Part shown: positions 24,543 through 32,634 of the stretch, piece after piece | How positions within the stretch are numbered: the stretch's first letter is position 1 | Layout: every line of letters starts with the position of its first letter | Source of the DNA: Clostridium sp. | Lineage (GTDB): Bacteria > Bacillota > Clostridia > Oscillospirales > Ruminococcaceae | Assembly: GCA_023664445.1 (NCBI GenBank) | Contig: JAMPFN010000003.1 | Span: forward strand, 1-45,654 | Direction of reading: 5' to 3' | DNA: 45,654 bases | Made by a program: the position numbers and the translations under genes | The notes under the pieces: model-generated | Seen by the model: the letters and a program-made list of their open reading frames with translations, nothing else | What the model was told of the DNA's origin: nothing | Database searches by the model: none

Positions 24543-25049
24543 ATGTCAAAGCTCAAGGTATATGTTAAAAATAATCAGAATATCGTTAAAGTACCTGTTG
24601 GAATACGTCTTTTGATACGCCGCTGCTGTCAGGCAGTTCTTGCAACCGAAAATTTCGGACAGGACGCCGAGGTAAGCGTTTCATTCGTTTCAAACAAGGA
24701 AATCAAAAATCTTAACAAGGTCTACAGAAACAAGGATCAGGAAACCGACGTCCTCTCCTTCCCTCTCACGGGCGAGGACGGTCATAAGGAGATCAATTCC
24801 GAAACGGGAGCGGTGCTTCTCGGCGATATAGTTATCTCTCTTGAAACAGCCGTTAAGCAGGCTGATATGTACGGTCATTCTCTTGAAAGGGAAATAGGTT
24901 TTCTGACTGTCCATTCCATGCTGCATCTTATGGGCTACGACCATGAAAAAAGTCCTCTCGACGAAAGGCTCATGAGGGAAAAAGAAGAAACCGTCCTTGA
25001 AAGTCTTGGCATTTCAAGAGATGCGACCTTCGTAACGGAAAACGAATGA
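24543..25049 (+). CDS. ybeY: Endoribonuclease YbeY (16S rRNA maturation)
   Basis: A 168-residue single-metal RNase involved in 16S rRNA 3'-end processing and ribosome quality control. The metal site HSMLHLMGYDHE supplies three histidines, and upstream 'NKEIKNLNKVYRNKDQETDVLSFP' is the other family block. Starts two bases after phoH; ATG has AAAGGAG overlapping the phoH end. era follows 13 bases later. Confidence 0.94.
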   Translation: MSKLKVYVKNNQNIVKVPVGIRLLIRRCCQAVLATENFGQDAEVSVSFVSNKEIKNLNKVYRNKDQETDVLSFPLTGEDGHKEINSETGAVLLGDIVISLETAVKQADMYGHSLEREIGFLTVHSMLHLMGYDHEKSPLDERLMREKEETVLESLGISRDATFVTENE

Positions 25050-25062
25050 CAGGTGATAAAAT

Positions 25063-25956
25063 ATGACTAAAACCGTTTTTCTGACTATAGCCGGAAGAAC
25101 AAATTCCGGTAAATCATCTCTTATGAATGCAATTGTGGGCGAAAGAATAGCGTCTGTCAGCAGCAAATCGCAGACCACAAGAACAAGAATAACAGGCATA
25201 AAAACTATCGGTGAAACTCAGCTTGTATTTATGGATACTCCGGGACTTCACAAGGCAAAGAACAAGCTCAGCACATACATGCTGAATACCGTTAAAGAAT
25301 CTGTCGCCGATATCGACGCGGTTATTTTTATGGCAGACTGCACCCGTCCTCTCGGCGAACAGGAAAAAAATATGCTGACAGAGCTTTGCCAAAAAAAGAC
25401 ACCTGTAATATTTGTACTTAACAAGATAGATCTTCTTGACGACATGAAAAGGCTTGTACCCATAATAGCTGAATTGAGCGCAAAATATAGTCTTGACGCA
25501 ATAGTTCCGATAAGCGTAACGGAAAATAACGGCGTCGATATTGTTGTTGACGAGGCTGTTAAGCTTGCCGTAGAAAGTCCGCACTTCTTCCCAGACGACA
25601 TGATAACAGACCAACCCGAAAAAGTAATCGCGGCGGAAATTATCAGGGAAAAGCTGCTCGAACTGCTCGAGGACGAAGTGCCGCACGGCATTGCCGTTAC
25701 CGTTGAACAGATGAGAGAACGAGACGATAAGCCGCTACTCGATATCAGCGCCGTTATATACTGCGAAAAAAATTCGCATAAGGGTATAGTTATCGGCAAA
25801 AACGGCACAATGCTCAAAAAAGCAGCATCTCTTTCAAGGCATGAACTTGAAAGCTTCTTTGAAATAAAAGTAAACCTTCAATGCTGGGTAAAAGTCAAGG
25901 AAGACTGGAGGAATCGCGACGGGCTTATCCGAAGCTTCGGACTTATGGAAAATTAA
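25063..25956 (+). CDS. era: GTPase Era
   Basis: A 297-residue Ras-like GTPase that binds the 3' end of 16S rRNA during 30S assembly. G1 GRTNSGKS at 11-18, G3 DTPG near 58, G4 NKID near 123, and a C-terminal KH domain ending 'VKVKEDWRNRDGLIRSFG'. The usual G1 text in Era is GRPNVGKS, so Pro and Val are changed to Thr and Ser here; the key Gly-Lys-Ser is kept. AGGTGATAAA precedes the ATG. Confidence 0.95.
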   Translation: MTKTVFLTIAGRTNSGKSSLMNAIVGERIASVSSKSQTTRTRITGIKTIGETQLVFMDTPGLHKAKNKLSTYMLNTVKESVADIDAVIFMADCTRPLGEQEKNMLTELCQKKTPVIFVLNKIDLLDDMKRLVPIIAELSAKYSLDAIVPISVTENNGVDIVVDEAVKLAVESPHFFPDDMITDQPEKVIAAEIIREKLLELLEDEVPHGIAVTVEQMRERDDKPLLDISAVIYCEKNSHKGIVIGKNGTMLKKAASLSRHELESFFEIKVNLQCWVKVKEDWRNRDGLIRSFGLMEN

Positions 25957-26005
25957 GGCAATAGAGGCGAATATAACTCCTAAAGCCGTCAGGCAGCGTT
26001 TGTAC
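25957..26005. repeat. Dispersed repeat family B, diverged copy
   Basis: AAAGCCGTCAGGCAGCGTTTGT core shortly after era resembles 3160-3180. It probably also ends era transcripts, but the stem is poor. The remaining bases to 26135 contain a possible TATAAT at 26105-26110 without a convincing -35. Confidence 0.45.
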
Positions 26006-26135
26006 GATTCCTCCCTTTATCTTTACCATTCATTACATTTCATATAAACCGCAGTTTCCGTAAATAATTTTAGAGAACATAGTAAACGGCATAAACGCAG
26101 TCACTATAATTTTATTTAAAAACGGCGGTGTAATT

Positions 26136-26282
26136 ATGACAGATGAAAAATGGGATAAATTTATGATGAGCGGAAAAATTTCCGATTATATTGATTATAA
26201 AAAATTTGAGGCAAAGGTCGGTGAAAACGTTGGAAATAATAACGTTCAGGGGAATAGTACTCAAGGAATTTCCTGTCGGTGA
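26136..26282 (+). CDS. yqzL: YqzL-like small protein between era and recO
   Basis: A 48-residue protein starting MTDEKWDKFMMSGKISDYI. It keeps the YqzL pattern 'W..F..(T/S)G.I..Y..Y...E' in the position where Bacillus encodes the 47-residue YqzL, between era and recO. GGCGGTG lies five bases before the ATG. Its last 62 bases overlap the start of recO in another frame. The acidic-to-polar tail after residue 30 is not conserved as far as I can tell. Function unknown. Confidence 0.75.
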   Translation: MTDEKWDKFMMSGKISDYIDYKKFEAKVGENVGNNNVQGNSTQGISCR

Positions 26283-26988
26283 AAACGATAAATTCATACA
26301 CATTTTCACAAGGGAAAAGGGCGTTATAGAAGCATCGGTCAGAGGCGGGCAGAAAATGCTTAGTAAAAATTCCGGCGCAATACAGCTTTATGCCTATTCG
26401 GATTTTTCACTGCGCTGCGACAAAGGTAAATATTATCTTGACAGCAGCGAGCCGATAAGGCTTTTTTATAAGCTGCGGGAAAATCTTGACGCTCTGGCTC
26501 TTGCGCAGTATATAAGCGAGGTCGTAATATACGTTGCGGGTCACAACGAACAAAAAGAGGACGTTATGCGTCTGCTGCTAAATACGCTTCACTATCTTTC
26601 AGAAGGAAGCCGAAGCTGCCGCTTTTTGAAAGCCGTCTTTGAAATGAGGTTCATGTCTGAAATAGGAATGATGCCTGATATCGTATGCTGCGCTTCATGC
26701 ATGAAATATTCTTCGGAATATATGGTGTTCGACCTTATGAGTACAAAGCTCTACTGCCTCGGCTGCACAAACGCCTCCGACGATGAAACCATAGCCAGAA
26801 TACCGGCGTCGGTCGTGCACGCGCTAAGGCATATCGTCTTTGCGGATTTCGACAGGCTTTTCAATTTTAAGCTGTCGGAAAAAAATATGCAGAAGCTTAA
26901 CCGTATAACCGAAAAATATGTGATAATACATTTAGGGAGAGAATTTAAAACGCTTGGATTTTACAAGTCTTTAGGTAACTTAACATGA
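26221..26988 (+). CDS. recO: DNA repair protein RecO
   Basis: A 255-residue RecO, the mediator that loads RecA with RecR at gaps. N-terminal OB fold ('TFRGIVLKEFPVGENDKFIHIFTREKG'), then a helical domain with the zinc cysteines CCASC and CLGC. I place the start at GTG 26221, with AAAGG a few bases upstream; an in-frame TTG at 26191 has no site and TTG at 26230 is possible. It overlaps yqzL upstream and mutS2 downstream by 4 bases (ATGA). Confidence 0.9.
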   Translation: MKTLEIITFRGIVLKEFPVGENDKFIHIFTREKGVIEASVRGGQKMLSKNSGAIQLYAYSDFSLRCDKGKYYLDSSEPIRLFYKLRENLDALALAQYISEVVIYVAGHNEQKEDVMRLLLNTLHYLSEGSRSCRFLKAVFEMRFMSEIGMMPDIVCCASCMKYSSEYMVFDLMSTKLYCLGCTNASDDETIARIPASVVHALRHIVFADFDRLFNFKLSEKNMQKLNRITEKYVIIHLGREFKTLGFYKSLGNLT

Positions 26989-29360
26989 ATAAATATTTTA
27001 AAACGCTTGAATTACATAAAATACTGAAAATGCTGGCTGATATGGCTTCAAACGAGAAAACGCGGAAAATGGCTCTCGAACTTGAACCGTCAGACGACTA
27101 CGACGCCGTATGCCTTGAAATGGACAAGACTTCACAGGCTCTCGGACTTGCCATAAGCTTCGGTACGCCTCCTTTTTACGACATTAAGGACATAAGCTCA
27201 TCGCTAAGACGCGCGGCGTCGGGGGCGAGAATATCTCTCAAAGAGCTTATCGAGGTAAAAAATCTGCTAAATCAAATAGGCGCGCTTTCCGACTGGTATT
27301 CCCATTGCGAAAATGTTGAAACAGAACTTGATTACCTCTTTTCAAGTCTGCGTCCCAATAAATATTTACAGGAAAAGCTCGATCGTTCTATCATATCGGA
27401 GGACGAGATATCCGACGCCGCAAGCCCCGAGCTTTCGGCTATAAGACGAAAGATAAACCATGCCGCTTCTAAACTCCGAGAAAATCTCGACAAAATGATA
27501 CGCTCCGAATCGATACAAAAATCCTTGCAGGAAAATATCGTCACGATGAGGGACGGAAGATTCGTTCTCCCCGTCAAAGCCGAACACAGAAGCAAGATAA
27601 GCGGTCTTGTGCATTCTTCTTCCGCTACGGGACAGACCGTTTTCATTGAGCCTATGTCCGTTGTTGAGGCAAACAACGATATAAAAATACTTGAGGCTCA
27701 GGAACAGGAAGAGATCGAAAGGATCATAAGCGAGCTTTGCAGCGAATGCGGCGAATACGCCGAAGAGCTTATAGGCGGCTATGACGTATGCACAGAACTG
27801 AACCTTTACTTTGCAAAAGCGAATTTAGGCGCAAAAATGAAAGCCTGCGCGCCCAAAATAACCTGTGACGGCAAGCTGAAACTTAATAAGGCAAGACACC
27901 CTCTGCTCGATATGAAAAGGGCTGTACCAATTGATATAAGCCTTGGAGAAAGCTGCAGCGCGCTCATAATAACCGGTCCGAATACGGGCGGTAAAACTGT
28001 TGCGCTCAAAACTGCCGGACTGCTTGCGGCAATGGTTATGTGCGGCATGCTTATACCCGTTTCCGATGGCAGTATCGTTTCCGTTTATAAAAACATATTG
28101 GCGGATATAGGCGACGATCAGAGTATCGAGCAAAGCCTTTCGACATTTTCATCGCACACCAATAAGATCATAGAGATAATCGATCTGGCAAATGAAAATT
28201 CACTTGTTCTGCTTGACGAGCCGGGTTCGGGAACAGATCCCGTTGAAGGTGCGGCGCTCGCTTCCGCCATAATAGAACGCCTTAAGGATCAGGGAGCGAA
28301 GCTTATGGTATCAACTCACTATCAGGAGCTGAAGCTTTACGCTATCGAAACGGACGACGTAGAAAACGCAAGCTGCGAGTTCGATCCCGAAACTCTGCGT
28401 CCGACATTCAGACTTATAACGGGATCTCCGGGAAAATCGAACGCTTTTTCCATTTCCGCTTCGCTTGGTATGCCGCAGGACGTCATAGAACACGCTAAAC
28501 GTCTTGTCAGCGACGAAAACGCACGCTTTGAAAAAGTCGTGGAACAGCTTGAGGAATCAAGACGGCGCCTTGAAGCGCAAAATGACGAACTCGGCAGGCT
28601 TAAAGCGGAAGCCGAGGAAAACAGCCGCAAGCTAAAGGCACAGCTTGACGAGATCGAGAAAAACAAAGAAAATCAGCTTGAACAGGCAAGACTTAAAGCA
28701 ACGAGCATAATTGAAAGCGTAAAAGCGGAGTCAAATATCCTTATGGACGAACTTGAAAATCTTAAAAAGGAAAAAGACAAAAAGGATTTTGCAAAAAAAT
28801 ATTCCGACATCAAGACTAAAAGCAAGCAAAGCTTTAACAAAATGTATGATACAGCTAATCCGCTTGAAAAGCGCTCGGACGACGGATACCGTCTGCCGAG
28901 AAAGCTGAAAAAGGGCGACACGGTACTTGTAAAGGACATAGATAAAAAAGGTACGCTGTGTTCAGACCCCGATGACAGCGGAAATGTTTTCGTTCAGATA
29001 GGTATTATGAAAACAAAAGTATCTATTTTGCAGCTAAGGCTTGTTGAAGAACAGAAGGTCACATATAAGAGCAAGCCTGTTTCAACAAGAAATATAAAAA
29101 GCAAGCTTGAACGCAAGGGTACTATGGAACTCGATATCAGAGGCAAAAGCGCGGACGAGGGCGTTTACGAAATGGAAGCGTTTATCGACAGCGCCATGCT
29201 ATCGGGTCTTTCAACGGTCACTATCATTCATGGTAAAGGTACGGGAATACTCCGCGCGGCAATACATCAGCGTCTTAAATCCATGAAACAGGTCAAAAGC
29301 TACAGGCTCGGTCTTTACGGCGAGGGTGAAAACGGCGTAACTATAGTTGAACTTAAATAA
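26985..29360 (+). CDS. mutS2: MutS2 with C-terminal Smr domain
   Basis: A 791-residue MutS2 protein. Core and lever domains are followed by the ATPase with Walker A GPNTGGKT at about 331-338 and Walker B 'LVLLDEPGSGTDP', a coiled coil at about 520-620 rich in Glu, Lys and Gln, a KOW-like segment (GDTVLVKDIDKKGT) and the Smr nuclease domain at about 712-791 (LDIRGKSADEG, IIHGKGTGILR). In Bacillus MutS2 suppresses recombination and splits collided ribosomes. Starts inside the recO stop (ATGA). Confidence 0.95.
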   Translation: MNKYFKTLELHKILKMLADMASNEKTRKMALELEPSDDYDAVCLEMDKTSQALGLAISFGTPPFYDIKDISSSLRRAASGARISLKELIEVKNLLNQIGALSDWYSHCENVETELDYLFSSLRPNKYLQEKLDRSIISEDEISDAASPELSAIRRKINHAASKLRENLDKMIRSESIQKSLQENIVTMRDGRFVLPVKAEHRSKISGLVHSSSATGQTVFIEPMSVVEANNDIKILEAQEQEEIERIISELCSECGEYAEELIGGYDVCTELNLYFAKANLGAKMKACAPKITCDGKLKLNKARHPLLDMKRAVPIDISLGESCSALIITGPNTGGKTVALKTAGLLAAMVMCGMLIPVSDGSIVSVYKNILADIGDDQSIEQSLSTFSSHTNKIIEIIDLANENSLVLLDEPGSGTDPVEGAALASAIIERLKDQGAKLMVSTHYQELKLYAIETDDVENASCEFDPETLRPTFRLITGSPGKSNAFSISASLGMPQDVIEHAKRLVSDENARFEKVVEQLEESRRRLEAQNDELGRLKAEAEENSRKLKAQLDEIEKNKENQLEQARLKATSIIESVKAESNILMDELENLKKEKDKKDFAKKYSDIKTKSKQSFNKMYDTANPLEKRSDDGYRLPRKLKKGDTVLVKDIDKKGTLCSDPDDSGNVFVQIGIMKTKVSILQLRLVEEQKVTYKSKPVSTRNIKSKLERKGTMELDIRGKSADEGVYEMEAFIDSAMLSGLSTVTIIHGKGTGILRAAIHQRLKSMKQVKSYRLGLYGEGENGVTIVELK

Positions 29361-29443
29361 AACAGCAGATTTTCTGACTATTTAACAAAAGCAATATCAT
29401 AAATCTGTTAGAGAATTTTCAGTAAATTGTCACAGTTATGCTC

Positions 29444-29472
29444 TTGACATATTAACCTTAAAAGTGTATAAT
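29444..29472 (+). promoter_or_regulatory. Consensus promoter of the cohesin-like lipoprotein gene
   Basis: TTGACA (29444-29449), 17 bases, TATAAT (29467-29472). Perfect sigma-A consensus, so strong expression is likely. Confidence 0.92.
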
Positions 29473-29479
29473 TAAATAA

Positions 29480-29549
29480 ACAACAAAAACTTTTGTTGTA
29501 CGCTGTTTTTATGCCCTTACAGTTACCGCTGTAAAGCATACAAAATAGC
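29480..29549 (+). promoter_or_regulatory. Two hairpins in the leader of the cohesin-like lipoprotein mRNA
   Basis: The first (29480-29499) is ACAACAAAA/TTTTGTTGT at the very 5' end. The second (29502-29549) nests GCTGTTTT/AAAATAGC, TATGC/GCATA and TTACAG/CTGTAA. The first may stabilise the transcript; no known riboswitch was recognised. Confidence 0.45.
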
Positions 29550-29597
29550 ATTCAGAAATTAATAGGATCGGGGGATCCGGCAAAGGAGTTAAATAAA

Positions 29598-30539
29598 ATG
29601 TCAAAAATAAAAAAAAGAATTATTGCGATTGCTGTAATATGCGCTATGTCAGTATCTATGTCAGCATGTTCTGACAAAAAAACGTCATCAAAGGACGAAT
29701 CTTCTGATTCCATTATCAAAGCGGAAGATATTAAAACACCGACGCTTACTTCCGAAGAAGCAGAACAGCTTAAAAAATTGGAATTTACTATCGGTAAATA
29801 TGTTCCCGATGAAGATACAGTTCAGGATCCTGTAGAACAGGGCGGCGATACGCAGCAAGGCGACAACAATGCTCAGCAGGGCGGCGATACACAGCAAGGC
29901 GGCGACAACAATACTCAACAGGGCGATAATAACAATCAGCAAGGCGGTAACAATGCACAGCAGGGTGATAATAACAATCAGCAGGGTGATAATAACAATC
30001 AACAAGGCGATAATAACAATCAGCAGAGCGGAAACAATGCTCAACAGGGCGGCGATACACAGCAAGGCGGTAATGATACTCAGCAGGGAGATAACGATCA
30101 ATCCGTAATAACAGGTACAAAGGAACTTATTCAGTCAATATGGATGGAACTTTCCAAAGGCTCGGATTATGTATTTGACGGCGAATTTATCGAAGCAACA
30201 TTCAAAATCAAGGAAACAACGCAAAACGGTACATATCCTATAACTATAGAATGGCTTGACTTTTCAGATTATGCCGCTAACACAATACCCGTTACCGGCA
30301 TAAACGGTTCTGTAGTAGTCGGCGGAACAGCAACCGAAACCCAATTTACAAACGACGGTTCATTTGAGATCAAGGCTGACAGCGTAAGCGGAAATCCCGG
30401 GGATGAAGTAACTGTTGTATTCAGATGTCAAAACAATCCGGGAATATGCGCAAGCATTTTCAGATTCGGATATGACAGCGACGCTCTTGAATATGTATCA
30501 GGTTCTCAGGGAATAGACTTCATAAACGCTATTAATTAA
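29598..30539 (+). CDS. Lipoprotein with Gln/Asn/Gly linker and circularly permuted cohesin-like domain
   Basis: A 313-residue exported lipoprotein: lipobox MSAC with Cys24, a charged neck to about 78, a low-complexity linker of QQGGDNN-type repeats (80-167), then 141 residues of two cohesin halves in swapped order. Residues 175-243 match the second half of a cohesin (the strand 'GEFIEATFKIKE', then 'GTYPITIE' and the closing 'VTGINGSVVVGG'). Residues 255-313 match the first half ('FEIKADSVSGNPGDEVTVVFRCQNNPGICASIFRFGYDSDALEYVSG'), after which the gene ends. The halves are complementary, without duplication, so together they could make one full permuted cohesin that anchors dockerin enzymes at the membrane. 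AAAGGAG precedes the ATG; a consensus promoter and terminator flank it. Confidence 0.78.
   Translation: MSKIKKRIIAIAVICAMSVSMSACSDKKTSSKDESSDSIIKAEDIKTPTLTSEEAEQLKKLEFTIGKYVPDEDTVQDPVEQGGDTQQGDNNAQQGGDTQQGGDNNTQQGDNNNQQGGNNAQQGDNNNQQGDNNNQQGDNNNQQSGNNAQQGGDTQQGGNDTQQGDNDQSVITGTKELIQSIWMELSKGSDYVFDGEFIEATFKIKETTQNGTYPITIEWLDFSDYAANTIPVTGINGSVVVGGTATETQFTNDGSFEIKADSVSGNPGDEVTVVFRCQNNPGICASIFRFGYDSDALEYVSGSQGIDFINAIN
29838..30101 (+). repeat. Coding tandem repeats of the linker
   Basis: Imperfect units of 15-27 bases encoding QQGGDNN, QQGDNNN and QQGGDT variants. Base composition leaves all frames open on both strands, which explains the antisense frames here. Copy number is likely to vary between strains. 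Confidence 0.85.
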
Positions 30540-30557
30540 ATAAGGCTTATAACGTAA

Positions 30558-30592
30558 AAACTGACTGATATTTTTCAGTCAGTTTTTTATGA
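30558..30592 (+). terminator. Terminator of the cohesin-like lipoprotein gene
   Basis: AACTGACTGA pairs with TCAGTCAGTT across 30559-30584 and is followed by TTTTTT. Confidence 0.9.
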
Positions 30593-30609
30593 TATAGTCA
30601 GCCTACTTA

Positions 30610-30644
30610 ACCGTTGAGCTTTTTCGTTTTCAAGTAGGGTGACT
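30610..30644 (+). repeat. 35-bp direct repeat, left copy
   Basis: ACCGTTGAGCTTTTTCGTTT and the following TTCAAGTAGG recur at 31091-31125 with one mismatch. In this copy an upstream arm AGTCAGCCTACTT (from 30597) pairs with AAGTAGGGTGACT to make a hairpin. Confidence 0.8.
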
Positions 30645-30736
30645 GTAATATTCGATTACTCATATAAATCAGAATTTACAATTAATTTATATCTTCTTCA
30701 AGCGACCAACAGTAAAAAATAGCACTTGTCCCATAT

Positions 30737-30982
30737 TCACGCTAAATCATAGCAAGATTCCAGTTCCGGGTCATCAATATAGAAATCTCTTTTTGATAAA
30801 TAGATTTCCTCAATATTAATGATTTCCCACCCTTCAAAATCAATATATTCTTCAGCTTTTTTTAACGCTGATTTTTCTTCATTTGCTTTTATCCAACAGT
30901 TTACAAATGCTCCAGCAGACTCTTTACGTTCATCATTATTTTTACTGGGTTTTGCTTCAATCAATAAATAGTATATATTCAT
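30737..30982 (-). CDS. Small hypothetical protein between direct repeats
   Basis: An 81-residue soluble acidic protein, beginning MNIYYLLIEAKPSKNN and ending 'DDPELESCYDLA'. I do not recognise a family. The predicted strand-helix-strand pattern ('FVNCWIKANEEKSALKKAEEYI', then 'GWEIINIEEIYLS') suggests a compact alpha/beta protein. The ATG has AGAGGG upstream. The gene lies between two copies of a 35-bp direct repeat (30610-30644 and 31091-31125), so it may have arrived as a small cassette. Confidence 0.65.
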   Translation of the reverse strand: MNIYYLLIEAKPSKNNDERKESAGAFVNCWIKANEEKSALKKAEEYIDFEGWEIINIEEIYLSKRDFYIDDPELESCYDLA

Positions 30983-31090
30983 TGGTATACCCTCTAATCA
31001 AAACATCTTTTTATATAAATTCCAATTTATCTTAGTAATAATTATACATCAAATTCGTTACATTATCAATAAAAAGACCATAACATTTTG

Positions 31091-31125
31091 ACCGTTGAGC
31101 TTTTTCGTTTTCAAGTAGGCTGACT
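31091..31125 (+). repeat. 35-bp direct repeat, right copy
   Basis: Same text as 30610-30644 apart from one base. It overlaps the stop codon of the gene at 31124-31603. It lacks the left hairpin arm of the first copy. Confidence 0.8.
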
Positions 31126-31603
31126 ATATACTCCAATAACCAGTCACAAGAAGTGCAGCTATGCATACCGCAATTGCTGCAAGAGCATTAAACGCTATTG
31201 CTGCGCCTGTTATAGTATCGTATTCCGAGAAAACTCTGGTCATAGAATGGTTTTTGAAATATAATTTTATAGTATCCGGAACATGATTAACGCTACGAAT
31301 CCTATACTTCTTTACCGTTCCATTTACCGAATATTCATAAGTTCCATAGTACTCGTAGTCGTTACTTTTAGAATCACGATGCCTTCTATGTTTGACAAGC
31401 TTTCCCTCAATTGCGGTATTATTTTCAAGAGATTGTTTTATTATCCGCTTTTTTCTTTTTTCTGATCTATACAGCAAAACATTAAGAAAAATAAAAGTAA
31501 ATATGCCAAGCAAGCCTGCCGCAACAATTCTCGGATCTTCTTCCAGCCACCCCTTTTTAAAAGCTTCTTTCAAATCTGACAACTGTAACACCTCAAAAAT
31601 CAT
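31124..31603 (-). CDS. DUF3592-like membrane protein
   Basis: A 159-residue protein with a membrane segment at about 27-45, a soluble part containing 'AIEGKLVKHRRHRDSKSNDYEYYGTYEYSVNGTVKKY', and a second membrane segment at about 135-156. The beta-rich part between the helices resembles DUF3592 proteins, whose role is unknown; the assignment is tentative. Its ATG overlaps the stop of the preceding gene by 4 bases (ATGA), so the two are probably co-translated. Last gene of the long minus-strand run. Confidence 0.65.
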   Translation of the reverse strand: MIFEVLQLSDLKEAFKKGWLEEDPRIVAAGLLGIFTFIFLNVLLYRSEKRKKRIIKQSLENNTAIEGKLVKHRRHRDSKSNDYEYYGTYEYSVNGTVKKYRIRSVNHVPDTIKLYFKNHSMTRVFSEYDTITGAAIAFNALAAIAVCIAALLVTGYWSI

Positions 31604-32634
31604 TTGCTCAATAATGGACGTTTTATTATATGCTTTATCTTTTCGGGATAATTAACAAATGCAGAAACAAGTATACTTACCGCTCTGCCGTAGTCTGTAT
31701 CTGATACCGAACTTTCAGAGCCTGCCCAGTATTTATGCGTTCTATTACTGTCTTTTACGACTATATACCGCTGTACAGGATAAAGCGAGTTGCTTTTTAT
31801 ATTCTTATGCGTTACTGTCAGCAGCTGTATATCAGGTATCATGTAATGGTCGTCATTGATCATAAGGTGATCTCCTTTGAAAGATAACTCATACAGGCAT
31901 CTTTCAGCGTTTCTTTTTGTCCTTATGATCTCAAACGGAATATTTATCAGGCATACGACCGCTGCGATCGCATATGCGACATATTTATATACCCTTACAT
32001 CATATTTATTTGAAAAATAAACTGCAATCAAAATGGCAGCCGTAATTCCCAACACCATCAGTGAATTTGTACGCACATTTTTCCATTCGCGCTTTATTAT
32101 ATTCTTTGCATCAAACTCAAAATGTTCGCCGCCATACCACGAGTTTTCGGTTATAACATTTTTTACTTCCGCAGACATATCCTGCCAATGATATAAATTC
32201 AGCTGATTAATAATATTTTCACAAGCCGAATCGGTAAACGAGTTAAGACGATGCCTGTAAGACGATTTCTTTTCCTTAGACAATGGTTTTATAATAAGCC
32301 AGCGCCGTTCCAAAGAAACTCCCTGTATATTAATATTTTTCTCGCCGATCGACAAATGAGCTTCTATTGAATAGGTATACTTACGGAAATGTTTTTTAAC
32401 CGTTACCTCTCTGTCGTCTATATAAACGGACGTATAGGTGCAAAGCAGGAAAACAGCACCTAAAATAAGCCCCAAAACAGTACAAAGCGGTATTTCCCAC
32501 TTATACGGAAGATAAAAAACGTTTCTCGTAACGATCCTGTACGGAATACGCAGAAAAAAACCGAAAATAAGTCCGGCTATAAATGCTTTCAGAAAAATTA
32601 TCGGACTGCTCCGGTAGGTTTTTCGTTCATCCAT
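31600..32634 (-). CDS. Four-helix hypothetical membrane protein
   Basis: A 344-residue protein I cannot name. Two hydrophobic hairpins are visible: about 10-30 plus 45-68, and about 193-210 plus 217-236. Between and after them are soluble domains; the first, 'SVYIDDREVTVKKHFRKYTYSIE', reads like a PH-type (bPH/YcxB-like) strand set, as does 'CLYELSFKGDHLMINDDHYMIP' later. The repeated helix pair plus beta domain suggests an internal duplication. ATG overlaps the transketolase stop by one base. Probably translated together with the 31124-31603 gene. Confidence 0.65.
   Translation of the reverse strand: MDERKTYRSSPIIFLKAFIAGLIFGFFLRIPYRIVTRNVFYLPYKWEIPLCTVLGLILGAVFLLCTYTSVYIDDREVTVKKHFRKYTYSIEAHLSIGEKNINIQGVSLERRWLIIKPLSKEKKSSYRHRLNSFTDSACENIINQLNLYHWQDMSAEVKNVITENSWYGGEHFEFDAKNIIKREWKNVRTNSLMVLGITAAILIAVYFSNKYDVRVYKYVAYAIAAVVCLINIPFEIIRTKRNAERCLYELSFKGDHLMINDDHYMIPDIQLLTVTHKNIKSNSLYPVQRYIVVKDSNRTHKYWAGSESSVSDTDYGRAVSILVSAFVNYPEKIKHIIKRPLLSK

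Noticed and set aside
26191..26220. TTG at 26191 as recO start
   Set aside because: No ribosome site and it would add ten residues not seen in RecO; GTG at 26221 fits better.
29838..30101. Possible CRISPR-like regular repeats
   Set aside because: Units are in coding frame, of changing length and without unique spacers.
29688..30120. Antisense open frames with regular repeats over the lipoprotein linker
   Set aside because: The repeats encode the QQGGDNN linker on the plus strand; the antisense frames are open only because of base composition.
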